A stretch of DNA of 64,000 nt, from positions 205,035 to 269,034 of the forward strand of contig CAJOGI010000002.1 in NCBI GenBank assembly GCA_905234075.1. The letters are read 5' to 3'. Positions 8,178 through 16,016 of this stretch are shown here, one piece after another. The position numbers were made by a program, and so were the translations under genes. The stretch comes from an uncultured Synergistales bacterium. Lineage in GTDB: Bacteria > Synergistota > Synergistia > Synergistales > Aminobacteriaceae. Each line of letters opens with the position of its first letter. Positions within the stretch are counted from its first letter, which is position 1. The notes beneath the pieces are model-generated. The model searched no databases, was not told the DNA's origin, and worked only from the letters and a program-made list of their open reading frames with translations.

Positions 8178-8230
8178 ACAAATTCACCTTCCAAATGAGG
8201 AATGTATTGAACTCTTACAAGCACAAACTA

Positions 8231-8245
8231 CCGTAGGTACTACGG
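8231..8245. other. perfect inverted repeat
   Basis: CCGTAG-gta-CTACGG lies between tRNA-Pro and the two-TM protein gene. It could be an RNA processing or regulatory hairpin. No T-run follows on the minus strand, so a terminator is unlikely. Confidence 0.45.
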
Positions 8246-8269
8246 CTGCTAATTAAAAATTCTTTTTTC

Positions 8270-8348
<79 letters not shown>

Positions 8349-8365
8349 TAAATCAAACAGTGGGG

Positions 8366-8394
8366 ATTTTATCACAGCGATTAAATTACGTCAA
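8366..8394 (-). promoter_or_regulatory. promoter of tRNA-Pro
   Basis: On the minus strand TTGACG (8394-8389), a 17-bp spacer and TAAAAT (8371-8366), placing transcription start just ahead of the tRNA 5' end. Confidence 0.8.
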
Positions 8395-8404
8395 ATTTTT
8401 TTGT

Positions 8405-8410
8405 TATAAT
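8405..8410 (+). promoter_or_regulatory. -10 box for SYLF gene
   Basis: A consensus TATAAT lies 41 bp ahead of the start codon. No good -35 element is visible; it overlaps back-to-back with the tRNA-Pro promoter region. Confidence 0.5.
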
Positions 8411-8451
8411 CTTGCGGAAAATTTTTATGAAAGGAATTTTTTTATATATCA

Positions 8452-9126
8452 ATGAAAAAAATCTTTGCTTTATCAATTTTAATTGCGCTTATATTTTGCG
8501 GAACTTCATCAGCCGCTCAAACGGCGGACAGCATTATCAGCGATGCTATCTCGATGATTAATGAAATTTCAGAGCAGGACGATGCTGAGGACATGGCAGA
8601 TACGTTAAAAACTTCTCACGCTGTCGCGCTTGTTCCGACGATGCTGAAGGCAGGGTTCATTATCGGCGGCGAGTATGGCGAGGGGCTTATCTTGAAGCGC
8701 GAGAACGGAAAATGGTACGGGCCGAGTTTTTATAACATCGGCGGCGGCTCATTCGGCTTTCAGATCGGAGCGCAGAAAATTTCTCTGCTGCTTGCTGTCA
8801 TTAATGAAAGAGGAGTGAACGCTTTTTTAAGCAGCAGAACGAAACTCGGCGGAGACATCGGAATTGCTGCAGGGCCCTCCGGACGCAGGGCAGAAGCCGC
8901 AACGGACGCTCAGGCAAAGGCATCGATCTACAGCTACTCAATCTCTAAGGGACTTTTCGCAGGAGTTTCTCTTGAGGGTTCAGTCATCAGCAAGAGCGTC
9001 AAGCGCAACAAAGAATACTGGGGCGACAACATCACAGCTGACGAAGCCCTGAAAAAACCTGCCAACGATAAAAGAATTTTGCCGCTTATTGAAGTTCTTG
9101 AAAAGTTACTCAAAAAATCAAAGTGA
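8452..9126 (+). CDS. secreted SYLF/Ysc84 lipid-binding protein
   Basis: 224 aa with a signal peptide (about 1-21, cut near SSA-AQ). The rest is one SYLF (Ysc84) domain: SHAVALVPTMLKAGFIIGG, the GEGLILKRENGKWYGPSFYNIGGGSFGFQIGAQ core, a later LGGDIGIAAGPSGR stretch and the SYSISKGLFAGVSLEGSVI strand. SYLF domains bind phosphoinositides in eukaryotes. Bacterial members are periplasmic or outer-membrane-associated proteins of unknown role. It is a single-gene unit: its own -10 box upstream and a heptamer inverted repeat with a T-rich tail downstream. Confidence 0.92.
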   Translation: MKKIFALSILIALIFCGTSSAAQTADSIISDAISMINEISEQDDAEDMADTLKTSHAVALVPTMLKAGFIIGGEYGEGLILKRENGKWYGPSFYNIGGGSFGFQIGAQKISLLLAVINERGVNAFLSSRTKLGGDIGIAAGPSGRRAEAATDAQAKASIYSYSISKGLFAGVSLEGSVISKSVKRNKEYWGDNITADEALKKPANDKRILPLIEVLEKLLKKSK

Positions 9127-9156
9127 GGAATTAGAATCGCTCCTAACTCCTCACTC
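9123..9156. repeat. heptamer array folded as terminator-like hairpin
   Basis: GTGAGGAATTAG at the SYLF stop codon pairs with CCTAACTCCTCAC and is followed by a T-rich run. The heptamer units themselves form the stem. Confidence 0.7.
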
Positions 9157-9174
9157 ATAATTTTATTTTTTTAA

Positions 9175-9870
9175 TCACTCTACCGGAAAATCAAAATAAG
9201 TGTCAGGGTACGGCTCATTGTTGAGCGTGAAGTGCCACCATTCCGTACTAAGCGGCCTGAAGCCGTGAGCAGTCATTGCGTTGCGCAAAATCATTCTGTT
9301 GTTATATTGCTTTTTCGTAATTTTTTTATAGTCCGGGTGAGACTTAACTCCGAAATAATCAAACGTTCCGCCCATGTCAACTTCCTTTTCCGTTTTCATG
9401 TCGAACAAAGTTAAATCTAGCGTGCTTCCGCGACTGTGTCCAGACTTGTAATTAATATACCCCTGATCGAATAAAACGGACTTGTCAAGCTCGGGATAAA
9501 AATATTTTTTCATGCGCGTGTCTTTAATATCTTTGGCCCAGCGTGCAAAATGACTGACTGCCCTCTGAGGTCTGTATGCGTCATAAATTTTCAGCCTGTA
9601 GCCTTTTTTTATAACCTCATCGCTGACTTCTTTAAGAGCCGCCGCCGCTTCCTTTGTTAAATACGCAACGGGAGTTTCGTAGCCTTCTATGCGGTCTCCG
9701 ACAAAATTATAAGTCGAGTAGTAACGTATTTCGAGTATTACGTCAGGTACAGCTTCGGCAAGTTTCACAAAGCCCGACGAGTCCATCGGGTCAACCTCCG
9801 CGTAAGACTGACCGCAGAACAGAAAAACGCAAAATAAAATCAATGCCGCTAAAATTTTTTTACTTCTCAT
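9175..9870 (-). CDS. ddpX: exported D-Ala-D-Ala dipeptidase (VanX/DdpX family)
   Basis: 231 aa with a signal peptide (about 1-24). Peptidase M15D residues match VanX spacing exactly: Arg100 (YDAYRP), His145 and Asp152 in SGHSRGSTLD, and Glu210 and His213 in EWWHF. His145, Asp152 and His213 are the zinc ligands; Arg100 and Glu210 are catalytic. The enzyme hydrolyses D-Ala-D-Ala to free D-alanine. VanX-type enzymes act in the cytoplasm in glycopeptide resistance; DdpX-type enzymes recycle cell-wall dipeptides. The signal peptide and absence of vanH/vanA argue for periplasmic scavenging, not resistance (inference). Confidence 0.93.
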   Translation of the reverse strand: MRSKKILAALILFCVFLFCGQSYAEVDPMDSSGFVKLAEAVPDVILEIRYYSTYNFVGDRIEGYETPVAYLTKEAAAALKEVSDEVIKKGYRLKIYDAYRPQRAVSHFARWAKDIKDTRMKKYFYPELDKSVLFDQGYINYKSGHSRGSTLDLTLFDMKTEKEVDMGGTFDYFGVKSHPDYKKITKKQYNNRMILRNAMTAHGFRPLSTEWWHFTLNNEPYPDTYFDFPVE

Positions 9871-9882
9871 GAAAAAATCCCC

Positions 9883-9912
9883 TTCCTACTTCCTACCTAC
9901 TAATTCCTAGCT
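9883..9912. repeat. heptamer array at pepA stop
   Basis: On the minus strand, TAGGAATTAGTAGGTAGGAA-type units begin at the pepA TAG stop codon itself, so the stop is part of the first unit. Confidence 0.7.
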
Positions 9913-11373
9913 GTTAATAAGGTAGTCTAAGCATGTACGCACGCCGAAGGCCGACGCTCCCTTTGAATAAACTCCGTACTCTTTGTCTTTCGTGTCAGGG
10001 CCGGCGATGTCCAAGTGAGCCCACGCGATATTTTTATCGACAAATTCTTTCAGGAACATTGCCGCAAAAATTGCTCCGCCGTATCTGTTGCCGCAGTTAA
10101 TTAAATCGGCGTAAGGAGATTTCAGCGTCTCGGCAATATTTTCATCGTCGATGGGCAAACGCCATAATAACTCGCCGCGACGGTTTGAAGCCTCTGAAAT
10201 TTTTTCGCAGAGTTCTTCATCATTAACGAAAAGTCCTGCACGCCACTTCCCTAAAGCTACCATGCACGCACCCGTTAAAGTCGCCATGTCGATGATTGCG
10301 TCGGGTTTAATTTCGCTGGCAATGCACAAAGCGTCAGCAAGAACTAAACGTCCCTCTGCGTCAGTGTTATTAATTTCAATAGTCTTTCCGTTCCGTGCCG
10401 TGATAATATCGTCAGGCTTGTACGCGCTCCCCGAAGGCATGTTCTCAGCTACGGACATGAAGCCGTGAACTTCGACATTAAGGCCAAGTTCCGCAACGCC
10501 TTTCATAATCCCAAGAACGTTGCACGCGCCGGTCTTGTCGCCCTTCATAGTGGTCATGAAATTTTCCGGCTTAATGTCAAGTCCGCCGCTGTCAAAAGTA
10601 ATTCCTTTACCCACGAATGCGATCTTCTTTACGGGATTTTCGGGCTTGTATGTCAAATGAATGAAACGCGGTGGATTTTTTGAACCGCTGCCTACTGCTA
10701 ACACTCCGCCCATTCGTTCGGCTTTTAATTTATTCTCGTCCCAGACTTCGCAGCCGAGATTATATTTTTTCGCAAGCTCTTCAGCTTTTTCTGCTAAGAC
10801 TTCAGGCCATACAACACAGCCCGGCTCGTTGATAATCTCGCGTGCAAAAATCTGAGCTTCTGCTAATTTCAAGCCCGTTTCGATTTCTTTTTTATTTTCT
10901 TCGCCATCGAAAAGACCCGAATAAATTTCTTCGAGAGCGAACGGTTCATAATGCTCGTCTTTAGTTTTATATTTGTCGAAGACGTAAGAGCAAAGCCCGG
11001 CGGCTTCCCCTAAAGTTAAAGCAAGCTCTTTATAGCTGCTCAAATTTTTGAGAATAACGCTAGCGGTTTTGTTGCGCTCGCGTCCGATTTTTCTAAATCC
11101 CCACGCTAAAGAATCCCGGATTAAATTAATGTCGCACTTCTCTTTTTTTCCGAGACCGATTAAGTAAAGATTTTTATATTGACAATCGAACAGCGGCAAT
11201 TTTAAGAGACTGCCTTTCTTGCCGGTGAAGTCCTTACGCGAAATTAAAGCCATAACAAAATCTCTGAGCTTATCATCAATAAGCCCAGAGAAACTTGATA
11301 AACTCGTGTCTTCTTCGCGCAAAAGTATCAAGAGAGCATCGGCCGCCTGATTACTTAAACGCTTAATCTGCAT
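9907..11373 (-). CDS. pepA: leucyl aminopeptidase (M17)
   Basis: 488 aa, normal for PepA. An N-terminal macrodomain-like region (about 1-165) is followed by the di-zinc catalytic domain. Signatures are VGKGITFDSGGLDIKP (catalytic Lys and metal Asp, about 257-270), MKGDKTGACNV and NNTDAEGRLVLADAL (metal Asp/Glu and catalytic Arg, about 340-354). It removes N-terminal residues from peptides in the cytoplasm, in line with a peptide-fermenting lifestyle. It overlaps rpmB by 11 bp, so the pair forms one transcript. Confidence 0.96.
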   Translation of the reverse strand: MQIKRLSNQAADALLILLREEDTSLSSFSGLIDDKLRDFVMALISRKDFTGKKGSLLKLPLFDCQYKNLYLIGLGKKEKCDINLIRDSLAWGFRKIGRERNKTASVILKNLSSYKELALTLGEAAGLCSYVFDKYKTKDEHYEPFALEEIYSGLFDGEENKKEIETGLKLAEAQIFAREIINEPGCVVWPEVLAEKAEELAKKYNLGCEVWDENKLKAERMGGVLAVGSGSKNPPRFIHLTYKPENPVKKIAFVGKGITFDSGGLDIKPENFMTTMKGDKTGACNVLGIMKGVAELGLNVEVHGFMSVAENMPSGSAYKPDDIITARNGKTIEINNTDAEGRLVLADALCIASEIKPDAIIDMATLTGACMVALGKWRAGLFVNDEELCEKISEASNRRGELLWRLPIDDENIAETLKSPYADLINCGNRYGGAIFAAMFLKEFVDKNIAWAHLDIAGPDTKDKEYGVYSKGASAFGVRTCLDYLINS

Positions 11374-11569
11374 GTGTTGTTGCCCTCTTTACGAAACCGC
11401 TTCTAAGACATTTCGTGCAAATTCTTGCTTTGAATACTTCGCCGTCTCCGGCATCTACTCTGACTGTCTGAAGGTTAATATTCCAGCGTCTTCTTGTATG
11501 TCTGTTTGAATGGCTTACGGCGTTTCCGGCCACAGGGCCGCGTCCGCAGAAATCACAAAACTTAGCCAT
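11363..11569 (-). CDS. rpmB: 50S ribosomal protein L28
   Basis: 68 aa, the usual L28 length. The family pattern CDFCGRGPVAGNAVSHSNRHTRRRW is at the N-terminus. It is a zinc-ribbon (C+) form with two CxxC pairs, Cys5/Cys8 and Cys51/Cys54. Organisms often carry C+ and C- paralogues regulated by zinc; only this one is visible. It is the first gene of the rpmB-pepA unit. TTCCTCCTAG on the plus strand is its ribosome site on the minus strand. Confidence 0.96.
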   Translation of the reverse strand: MAKFCDFCGRGPVAGNAVSHSNRHTRRRWNINLQTVRVDAGDGEVFKARICTKCLRSGFVKRATTHAD

Positions 11570-11637
11570 AATAAAAAATTCCTCCTAGTGAAATTCAAAA
11601 TCAAATAAACTCTCACAAATTATAACATTTATTCAGT

Positions 11638-11671
11638 CAGGAGGTAGAAGTTAGGAAACAGGAGGCAGGAA
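11638..11671. repeat. heptamer array
   Basis: Degenerate units (AGGAGGTAGAAG, TTAGGAAACAGG, AGGCAGGA) lie just upstream of an extended -10 box. Confidence 0.6.
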
Positions 11672-11685
11672 TTTTTTTTCGAGTG

Positions 11686-11830
11686 TGATAAAATTTTAAC
11701 GTAGTCTCTAAAAATTTCGGAGACTATTTTTTTTACCACTACATTTACACCTACAAAAATCTTAAAATTTTTTAGCGTCCATAAAAATTTTCAGAGCTGT
11801 TTCAAAAAATAGAATCGCAAAAAATTTTTA
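11686..11830 (+). repeat. dispersed hairpin/core unit, copy 1
   Basis: Extended -10 TGATAAAAT (11686-11694). Hairpin TAGTCTC/GGAGACTA (11702-11726) with T8. Core CCACTACATTTACACCTAC, then an AT-rich tail with cttaaaattttttagcg and aaaaaatagaatcgcaaa. The same order recurs near 21000, 40250 and, on the minus strand, 59860. Confidence 0.75.
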
Positions 11831-11902
11831 GCTTTTATTTTTTTTCGATTAAGCAATATAATTTTCATAACGATCCAAAAATTTTATAAGAGGTGATTTT
11901 TT

Positions 11903-12847
11903 ATGAAGAGATTTATTTTCTTGGCACTCGTTGCTGCGTTAGTCATGGCTGCGTGTTCAGCATATGCTTGGGCACCGAAGAAGAACGTTACCGTAATCGT
12001 TGCCTATAAGGCCGGCTCAGGGACGGACAACACCGCAAGAGTTCTCTCAAAGTTTGCGACCGACAAAATCGGAAAAACTTTAGTCATTCAAAATCTTGAG
12101 GGCGGCTCAGGGTCAATCGGCTGGACAGCTCTTGCAAACGCAAGGCCGGACGGACATACGATAGGATTTATTAACCTTCCGACGCTTTGCTCGAACATTG
12201 TCGAAGGGCTCGGCGATTATAAAGTTGATGACTTCGTGCCGATCTGCAACCACGTCAACGAAACTTCGTTAGTCATGGTCGGAAAAGACAGCCCGTTCAA
12301 CTCTGTTGAGGAGCTTGTGAAATTCGCAAAAGAAAATCCCGGCAAACTCAAAGCCTCAACGAACGGAATGAAAGCATCTAATCACATCGGCGCGGAACTT
12401 TTTGCAAAATCAGCCGGCTTCACGTATATGGCGATACCTTACGGCGGAACTGCGGATCAGCTGCTTGCTTTACGTCAGGGCGAAGTCGATTTCTCCGTCG
12501 CTAAGGAGGCCGACATTGCCGCAATGATGAGCGAAGTTAAAATTCTGGGCGTGTTCGCTGAAAAGCGCATGGCCTCATTCCCTGACGTTCCGACGCTTGG
12601 TGAACTTGGCCTTTATAACAAGTGGTACGGAAGCGCGAGAGCTATCGTAGCCCCTAAAGGAACTTCACCCGAAGCCGTGAAATTTTATGAAGAGGCTTTC
12701 AAAGCTGCAATGGAAGATCCGGAATATATCGCGGCTGCTGAGAAGGCAGGAGTTACGACTCTGTTTATGAACGCCGAAGACACAGCGAAATTAATTAATC
12801 AGCAGTATCAATTCTGCACGGACGAGGTTGCAAAACTCTGGGACTAA
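11903..12847 (+). CDS. tctC: tripartite tricarboxylate transporter substrate-binding protein
   Basis: 314 aa. An N-terminal export signal (about 1-23; a VMAAC stretch could be a lipobox, otherwise type I cleavage after AYA) is followed by a TctC/Bug fold. Family signatures are AYKAGSGTDNTARVL near the N-terminus, GSGSIGWTALANARPDGHTIG, the MKASNHIGAEL helix and YGGTADQLLALRQGEVDFSV. The protein captures a carboxylate in the periplasm and delivers it to TctAB. It is the first gene of a tctC-tctB-tctA unit with a promoter region in the preceding 200 bp. Confidence 0.95.
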   Translation: MKRFIFLALVAALVMAACSAYAWAPKKNVTVIVAYKAGSGTDNTARVLSKFATDKIGKTLVIQNLEGGSGSIGWTALANARPDGHTIGFINLPTLCSNIVEGLGDYKVDDFVPICNHVNETSLVMVGKDSPFNSVEELVKFAKENPGKLKASTNGMKASNHIGAELFAKSAGFTYMAIPYGGTADQLLALRQGEVDFSVAKEADIAAMMSEVKILGVFAEKRMASFPDVPTLGELGLYNKWYGSARAIVAPKGTSPEAVKFYEEAFKAAMEDPEYIAAAEKAGVTTLFMNAEDTAKLINQQYQFCTDEVAKLWD

Positions 12848-12859
12848 TTTTTAGTAAGG

Positions 12860-12903
12860 GATTAGGAGTGAGGAGTTAGGAGTTAAAATTCCTAATTCCT
12901 CAT
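12860..12903. repeat. heptamer array with inverted partner
   Basis: TTAGGAGTGAGGAGTTAGGAG then ttaaaatt then CCTAATTCCTC and a T-rich tail. It could form a hairpin after tctC, damping expression into tctB and tctA. Confidence 0.7.
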
Positions 12904-12942
12904 TTTATTAATAGGGATTTAAGAAAGGAGAAAAATTTTCAC

Positions 12943-13392
12943 ATGAAAATGAAAAAGACTGACATCGGAGTATGTCTTGCTATGTATGCCGTGTGCGCGT
13001 TCTTTTTATATATGACGCTTCAGCTTCCGAAGGCCGCGCAGATTTATCCGTTGTGCGTAATTGCTTTGCTTGCCGGCCTGACGACTCTGCACGTCTTTAA
13101 CATGATAAGAGCCGCAATTAGTTACGGAGTTGAAAGCGGACTTGATGACTTCAAAAATTTTGTTCCGTCTCAATTTTTTGTTCTCTTCGCGATGATTTTA
13201 ATCTATCTTGCCGTTATGCCTTACGCGGGATTTTATATCGCGAGCATTTTATTTATGGGAGCAAGTTTAATTTTCCTTCGCGTCAAACTTTGGCAGATAG
13301 TCTTATCAGAAATTGTAATAATCGCTCTGGTTTACTGCGCGTTTACGTTATTCCTTGAGGTCAGACTGCCTGCAGGAATATTTTTTGAATAA
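12943..13392 (+). CDS. tctB: tripartite tricarboxylate transporter small membrane subunit
   Basis: 149 aa with four hydrophobic segments (about 9-26, 35-53, 73-98 and 104-145), the TctB pattern. TctB is the poorly conserved small integral subunit that pairs with TctA. The start ATG follows aagaaaggag. It lies 95 bp after tctC, with a heptamer array in the gap, and 18 bp before tctA. Confidence 0.9.
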   Translation: MKMKKTDIGVCLAMYAVCAFFLYMTLQLPKAAQIYPLCVIALLAGLTTLHVFNMIRAAISYGVESGLDDFKNFVPSQFFVLFAMILIYLAVMPYAGFYIASILFMGASLIFLRVKLWQIVLSEIVIIALVYCAFTLFLEVRLPAGIFFE

Positions 13393-13410
13393 GGACGGTG
13401 AAATTTTGAA

Positions 13411-14919
13411 ATGTTAGAAACTTTATCATTAATGGGTAACGGCTTCGTCAGTGCTCTTTACCCCGTGAACATTTTAGCAATGATCGCCGGCGTTACGATC
13501 GGAATAGTGATCGGCTGTCTGCCCGGACTTTCTGCAGCGATGGGCGTTGCTCTTTTATTGCCGATGACGTTCTCAATGGAAGCATCAACGGGAATGATTA
13601 TGCTCGGAGCAATTTACTGCGGAGCTATTTTCGGCGGTTCAATCTCTGCAATTTTAATTCACACTCCCGGAACTCCCGCGAGTGCCGCGACAGCGATTGA
13701 AGGCTATCAGATGACATTGAAGGGTCAAGCCGGAAAAGCACTCGGCACGGCGTGCATAGCCTCATTCTTCGGCGGTCTGCTCTCCTGCATATCGTTATAT
13801 TTCTTTGCGCCTGTACTCGGAAAACTTGCAATGAAGTTCGGCTCGCCTGAATATTTTTGGCTCTCGATTTTCGGACTGACAATAATCGCCGGGGTTTCTT
13901 CAAAGTCAATGGTAAAAGGATTAATGAGCGGTGCTCTCGGTCTTTTATTATCGACAATCGGAATGGATCCCATGCAGGGCGTAAAAAGATTCATGTTCGG
14001 CCAGAGTTCTTTATACGAAGGAATAAATGTAACCTGCGCTTTAATCGGTCTATTCTCGATGAGCCAAGCGTTAATCTTAGCCGAAGCAAAAATAAAACAA
14101 CGCGCAAGAGCCACGCAGTTTAATGACAGAATGTTATTGACGAAGGACGAATTAAAAAACATTGCGCCTACGATCGGACGTTCATGGATAATCGGAAATC
14201 TTATCGGAATTTTGCCCGGAGCAGGAGCTTCGATAGCTTGCTTCATGGGTTACAACACGGCGCGGCAATTCTCAAAGCATAAAGAATTATTCGGTCATGG
14301 AAGTTATGAAGGTGTAGCAGGCAGCGAGGCCGCTAACAACGCAGTAACGGGAGGCTCATTAATTCCCATGCTGACACTTGGAATACCAGGCGAGAGCGTT
14401 ACGGCGGTATTAATGGGCGGCTTAATCATTCAAGGCTTGACACCGGGCCCGAATTTATTTGTCGGCGAGACTGCGAAAATGACGTATACATTTTTTGCCG
14501 GCTTCGTCTTAATTCAGTTCTTTATGCTCGGCATAGGCTTATTAGGCTGTCGGGGCTTTGCGAATATTGCTAGGCTTTCTGACGCAATTTTAATTCCTTC
14601 CGTAACAATTTTGTGCGTCGTAGGCTCGTTCGCAATTCATCAAAATTTTGTTGACGTTGTAATCATGTTAATCTTCGGCGTAATCGGCTGGCTTGCTCGA
14701 AAATTCGGGCTTAACAACGCCGCAATAGTTCTTGCGTTGATACTTGGACCTATAGGCGAAAAAGGCTTGAGGCGTTCGTTATTATTATCCGGCGGAGATC
14801 CTAGAATTTTATTCTCAACGCCCGTATGCTGGGTATTAATTGCGTTATGCGTGCTTGGAATTTTATCGCCTGTCTTAATGGACAAAATGGCCGGTAAAAA
14901 AATTGAAGAGGACGAATAA
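13411..14919 (+). CDS. tctA: tripartite tricarboxylate transporter large permease
   Basis: 502 aa, normal TctA length, about twelve membrane segments. TctA signatures are IGCLPGLSAAMGVALLLP near the N-terminus, GAIYCGAIFGGSISAILIHTPGTPASAATA, and the second copy of the motif around ILPGAGASIACFMGY and LGIPGESVTAVLMGGL. This is the sodium- or proton-coupled translocation subunit for citrate-like carboxylates. Substrate cannot be told from sequence. Confidence 0.96.
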   Translation: MLETLSLMGNGFVSALYPVNILAMIAGVTIGIVIGCLPGLSAAMGVALLLPMTFSMEASTGMIMLGAIYCGAIFGGSISAILIHTPGTPASAATAIEGYQMTLKGQAGKALGTACIASFFGGLLSCISLYFFAPVLGKLAMKFGSPEYFWLSIFGLTIIAGVSSKSMVKGLMSGALGLLLSTIGMDPMQGVKRFMFGQSSLYEGINVTCALIGLFSMSQALILAEAKIKQRARATQFNDRMLLTKDELKNIAPTIGRSWIIGNLIGILPGAGASIACFMGYNTARQFSKHKELFGHGSYEGVAGSEAANNAVTGGSLIPMLTLGIPGESVTAVLMGGLIIQGLTPGPNLFVGETAKMTYTFFAGFVLIQFFMLGIGLLGCRGFANIARLSDAILIPSVTILCVVGSFAIHQNFVDVVIMLIFGVIGWLARKFGLNNAAIVLALILGPIGEKGLRRSLLLSGGDPRILFSTPVCWVLIALCVLGILSPVLMDKMAGKKIEEDE

Positions 14920-14925
14920 AAAAAA

Positions 14926-14943
14926 CTCCTAACTCCTACCTAA
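14926..14943. repeat. heptamer array after tctA
   Basis: ACTCCTAACTCCTACCTA, pyrimidine-rich on the coding strand of the upstream gene, unlike most other arrays. Confidence 0.6.
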
Positions 14944-14996
14944 TTTTTTCTTTCCTTCACTCGTTATAAAACATGACAATCTTAAAAACTTTAATT
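14942..14996 (+). repeat. 55-bp perfect direct repeat, copy 1
   Basis: Identical over 55 bp to 15945-15999. It contains ctttccttcactcgttataa, acatgacaat and cttaaaaact. It ends directly at the atggagg ribosome site of the 48-aa ORF and includes a TATAAA that could be a -10 box. Confidence 0.9.
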
Positions 14997-15011
14997 ATGG
15001 AGGTTTTAACC

Positions 15012-15158
15012 ATGAGTGAAAATGACGGAAAGAAAGGAACCTTACAGGTAGTTCCCGGTCTGGGCTATCTCCTCGCTTCTGTCGATATGCATAAAATATT
15101 TTTTTCCAAAGCGTCTGAACTGCATCTTAACTTTCCTTTCATGATTGTAGTTTCATAA
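15012..15158 (+). CDS. 48-aa protein of unknown function
   Basis: ATG is preceded by GGAGG with 8-bp spacing. The protein starts MSENDGKKGT, has a Gly/Leu-rich middle (VVPGLGYLLASVD) and ends in FPFMIVVS. No Cys, no signal peptide, no known family. It stands between two copies of a 55-bp direct repeat, upstream of a methyltransferase. It may be a remnant of a longer gene or a genuine small protein. A RiPP precursor reading is possible in principle, but no leader motif or modifying enzyme other than the methyltransferase supports it. Confidence 0.45.
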   Translation: MSENDGKKGTLQVVPGLGYLLASVDMHKIFFSKASELHLNFPFMIVVS

Positions 15159-15259
15159 TTCTACAACGCAACTTATTTTGAAAATTGCTATTTAATTTTC
15201 TTTGTGCTAATATTTTTATAAATTTGAGGCATAAAACTTTTATAGAGGAGTTTGTTATC

Positions 15260-15889
15260 ATGGGACTTGTAAGAAAATTCTTCAATCAAACGAGAAAACC
15301 CGAAGGATTTTTAGGCAGGCTGATGTTGAGCGGCATGAGTTTCGGTCATGCTAGCGTTGCAGATTGGGCGATGTCTCTGCTAAATATTCCCGAGCCTTTA
15401 GAGATCGTTGAGCTGGGCTGCGGAAACGGAAGGGACGCGGGCGAGCTTCTGAAAAAATATCCGGGCTCGAAAGTTACCGCTGTCGATTATTCCCCGCTGT
15501 CAGTCGAGAGGACAAAGAGGACGAATAAAAAAATGCTTGAGGCCGGGAGAATTAAAGTTCTCGATGACGACGTATCAAACTTAAAACTTGAACATGAAAA
15601 ATTTGACTTAGCTACGGCTTTCGAGACTATATACTTCTGGCCGGGCCTTGAGAGATGTTTTGAAAACGTCAAAAAAATTTTGAAACCGGGCGGGCGTTTC
15701 ATGGTTGTCATGGAATCGAACGGGCAGGATAAAATAATTCAATGGTTCAAGAAGAGAATTGACGGTATGAACACATATTCCGAAGAAGAAATCGAGAAAG
15801 CATTACGTGCGGCGGGCTTTTCAAAAATCGAAGCTAATCATAAAAAATCTATCGGGGCTACGTGGCTTATGCTGTTGGCTGAAAAATGA
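15260..15889 (+). CDS. class I SAM-dependent methyltransferase
   Basis: 209 aa. The start ATG (15260) follows AGAGGAG by 9 bp; an upstream in-frame TTG is not supported. A Rossmann-fold methyltransferase: motif I VELGCGNGRDAGELLKKYP, motif II KVTAVDYSPLSVE, the acidic loop KVLDDDVSNL, motif IV FDLATAFETIYFW and post-motif LKPGGRFMVVMES. The fold resembles Methyltransf_11/25 enzymes acting on small molecules or lipids; the substrate is not readable. An N-terminal helical cap (about 1-45) precedes the core. It lies in the segment bounded by the 55-bp direct repeats. Confidence 0.88.
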   Translation: MGLVRKFFNQTRKPEGFLGRLMLSGMSFGHASVADWAMSLLNIPEPLEIVELGCGNGRDAGELLKKYPGSKVTAVDYSPLSVERTKRTNKKMLEAGRIKVLDDDVSNLKLEHEKFDLATAFETIYFWPGLERCFENVKKILKPGGRFMVVMESNGQDKIIQWFKKRIDGMNTYSEEEIEKALRAAGFSKIEANHKKSIGATWLMLLAEK

Positions 15890-15944
15890 CAAATTTTAAT
15901 GCCCGCAAAATTTCACAAGGCCGATTAAAAAAATAGAATCACGA

Positions 15945-15999
15945 AATTTTTTCTTTCCTTCACTCGTTATAAAACATGACAATCTTAAAAACTTTAATT
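15945..15999 (+). repeat. 55-bp perfect direct repeat, copy 2
   Basis: Identical to 14942-14996. It sits downstream of the methyltransferase and is fused on its left to aaaaaatagaatcacgaa, which resembles the tail of the dispersed hairpin/core unit. Confidence 0.9.
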
Positions 16000-16016
16000 G
16001 CAGTATTCTAAAAAAA

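Larger units (their letters stand above)
11570..11902. other. 333-bp intergenic region between rpmB and tctC
   Basis: It holds, left to right: the rpmB leader, a heptamer array (11638-11671), an extended -10 box (11686-11694), a short hairpin with a T8 run, the conserved core and AT-rich tail of a dispersed unit, a TATAAT (11857-11862) and the tctC ribosome site. Confidence 0.7.

Noticed and set aside
9175-9870. VanX as part of a vancomycin-resistance cluster
   Set aside because: No vanA/vanH/vanR/vanS neighbours, and the protein has a signal peptide; a dipeptide-scavenging role fits better.
13725-14246. 173-aa ORF on the minus strand inside tctA
   Set aside because: Antisense shadow of a membrane-protein gene: no ribosome site, no family resemblance, and tctA covers it fully.
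14942-15999. 55-bp repeats as insertion-sequence ends
   Set aside because: They are direct, not inverted, and no transposase lies between or near them.
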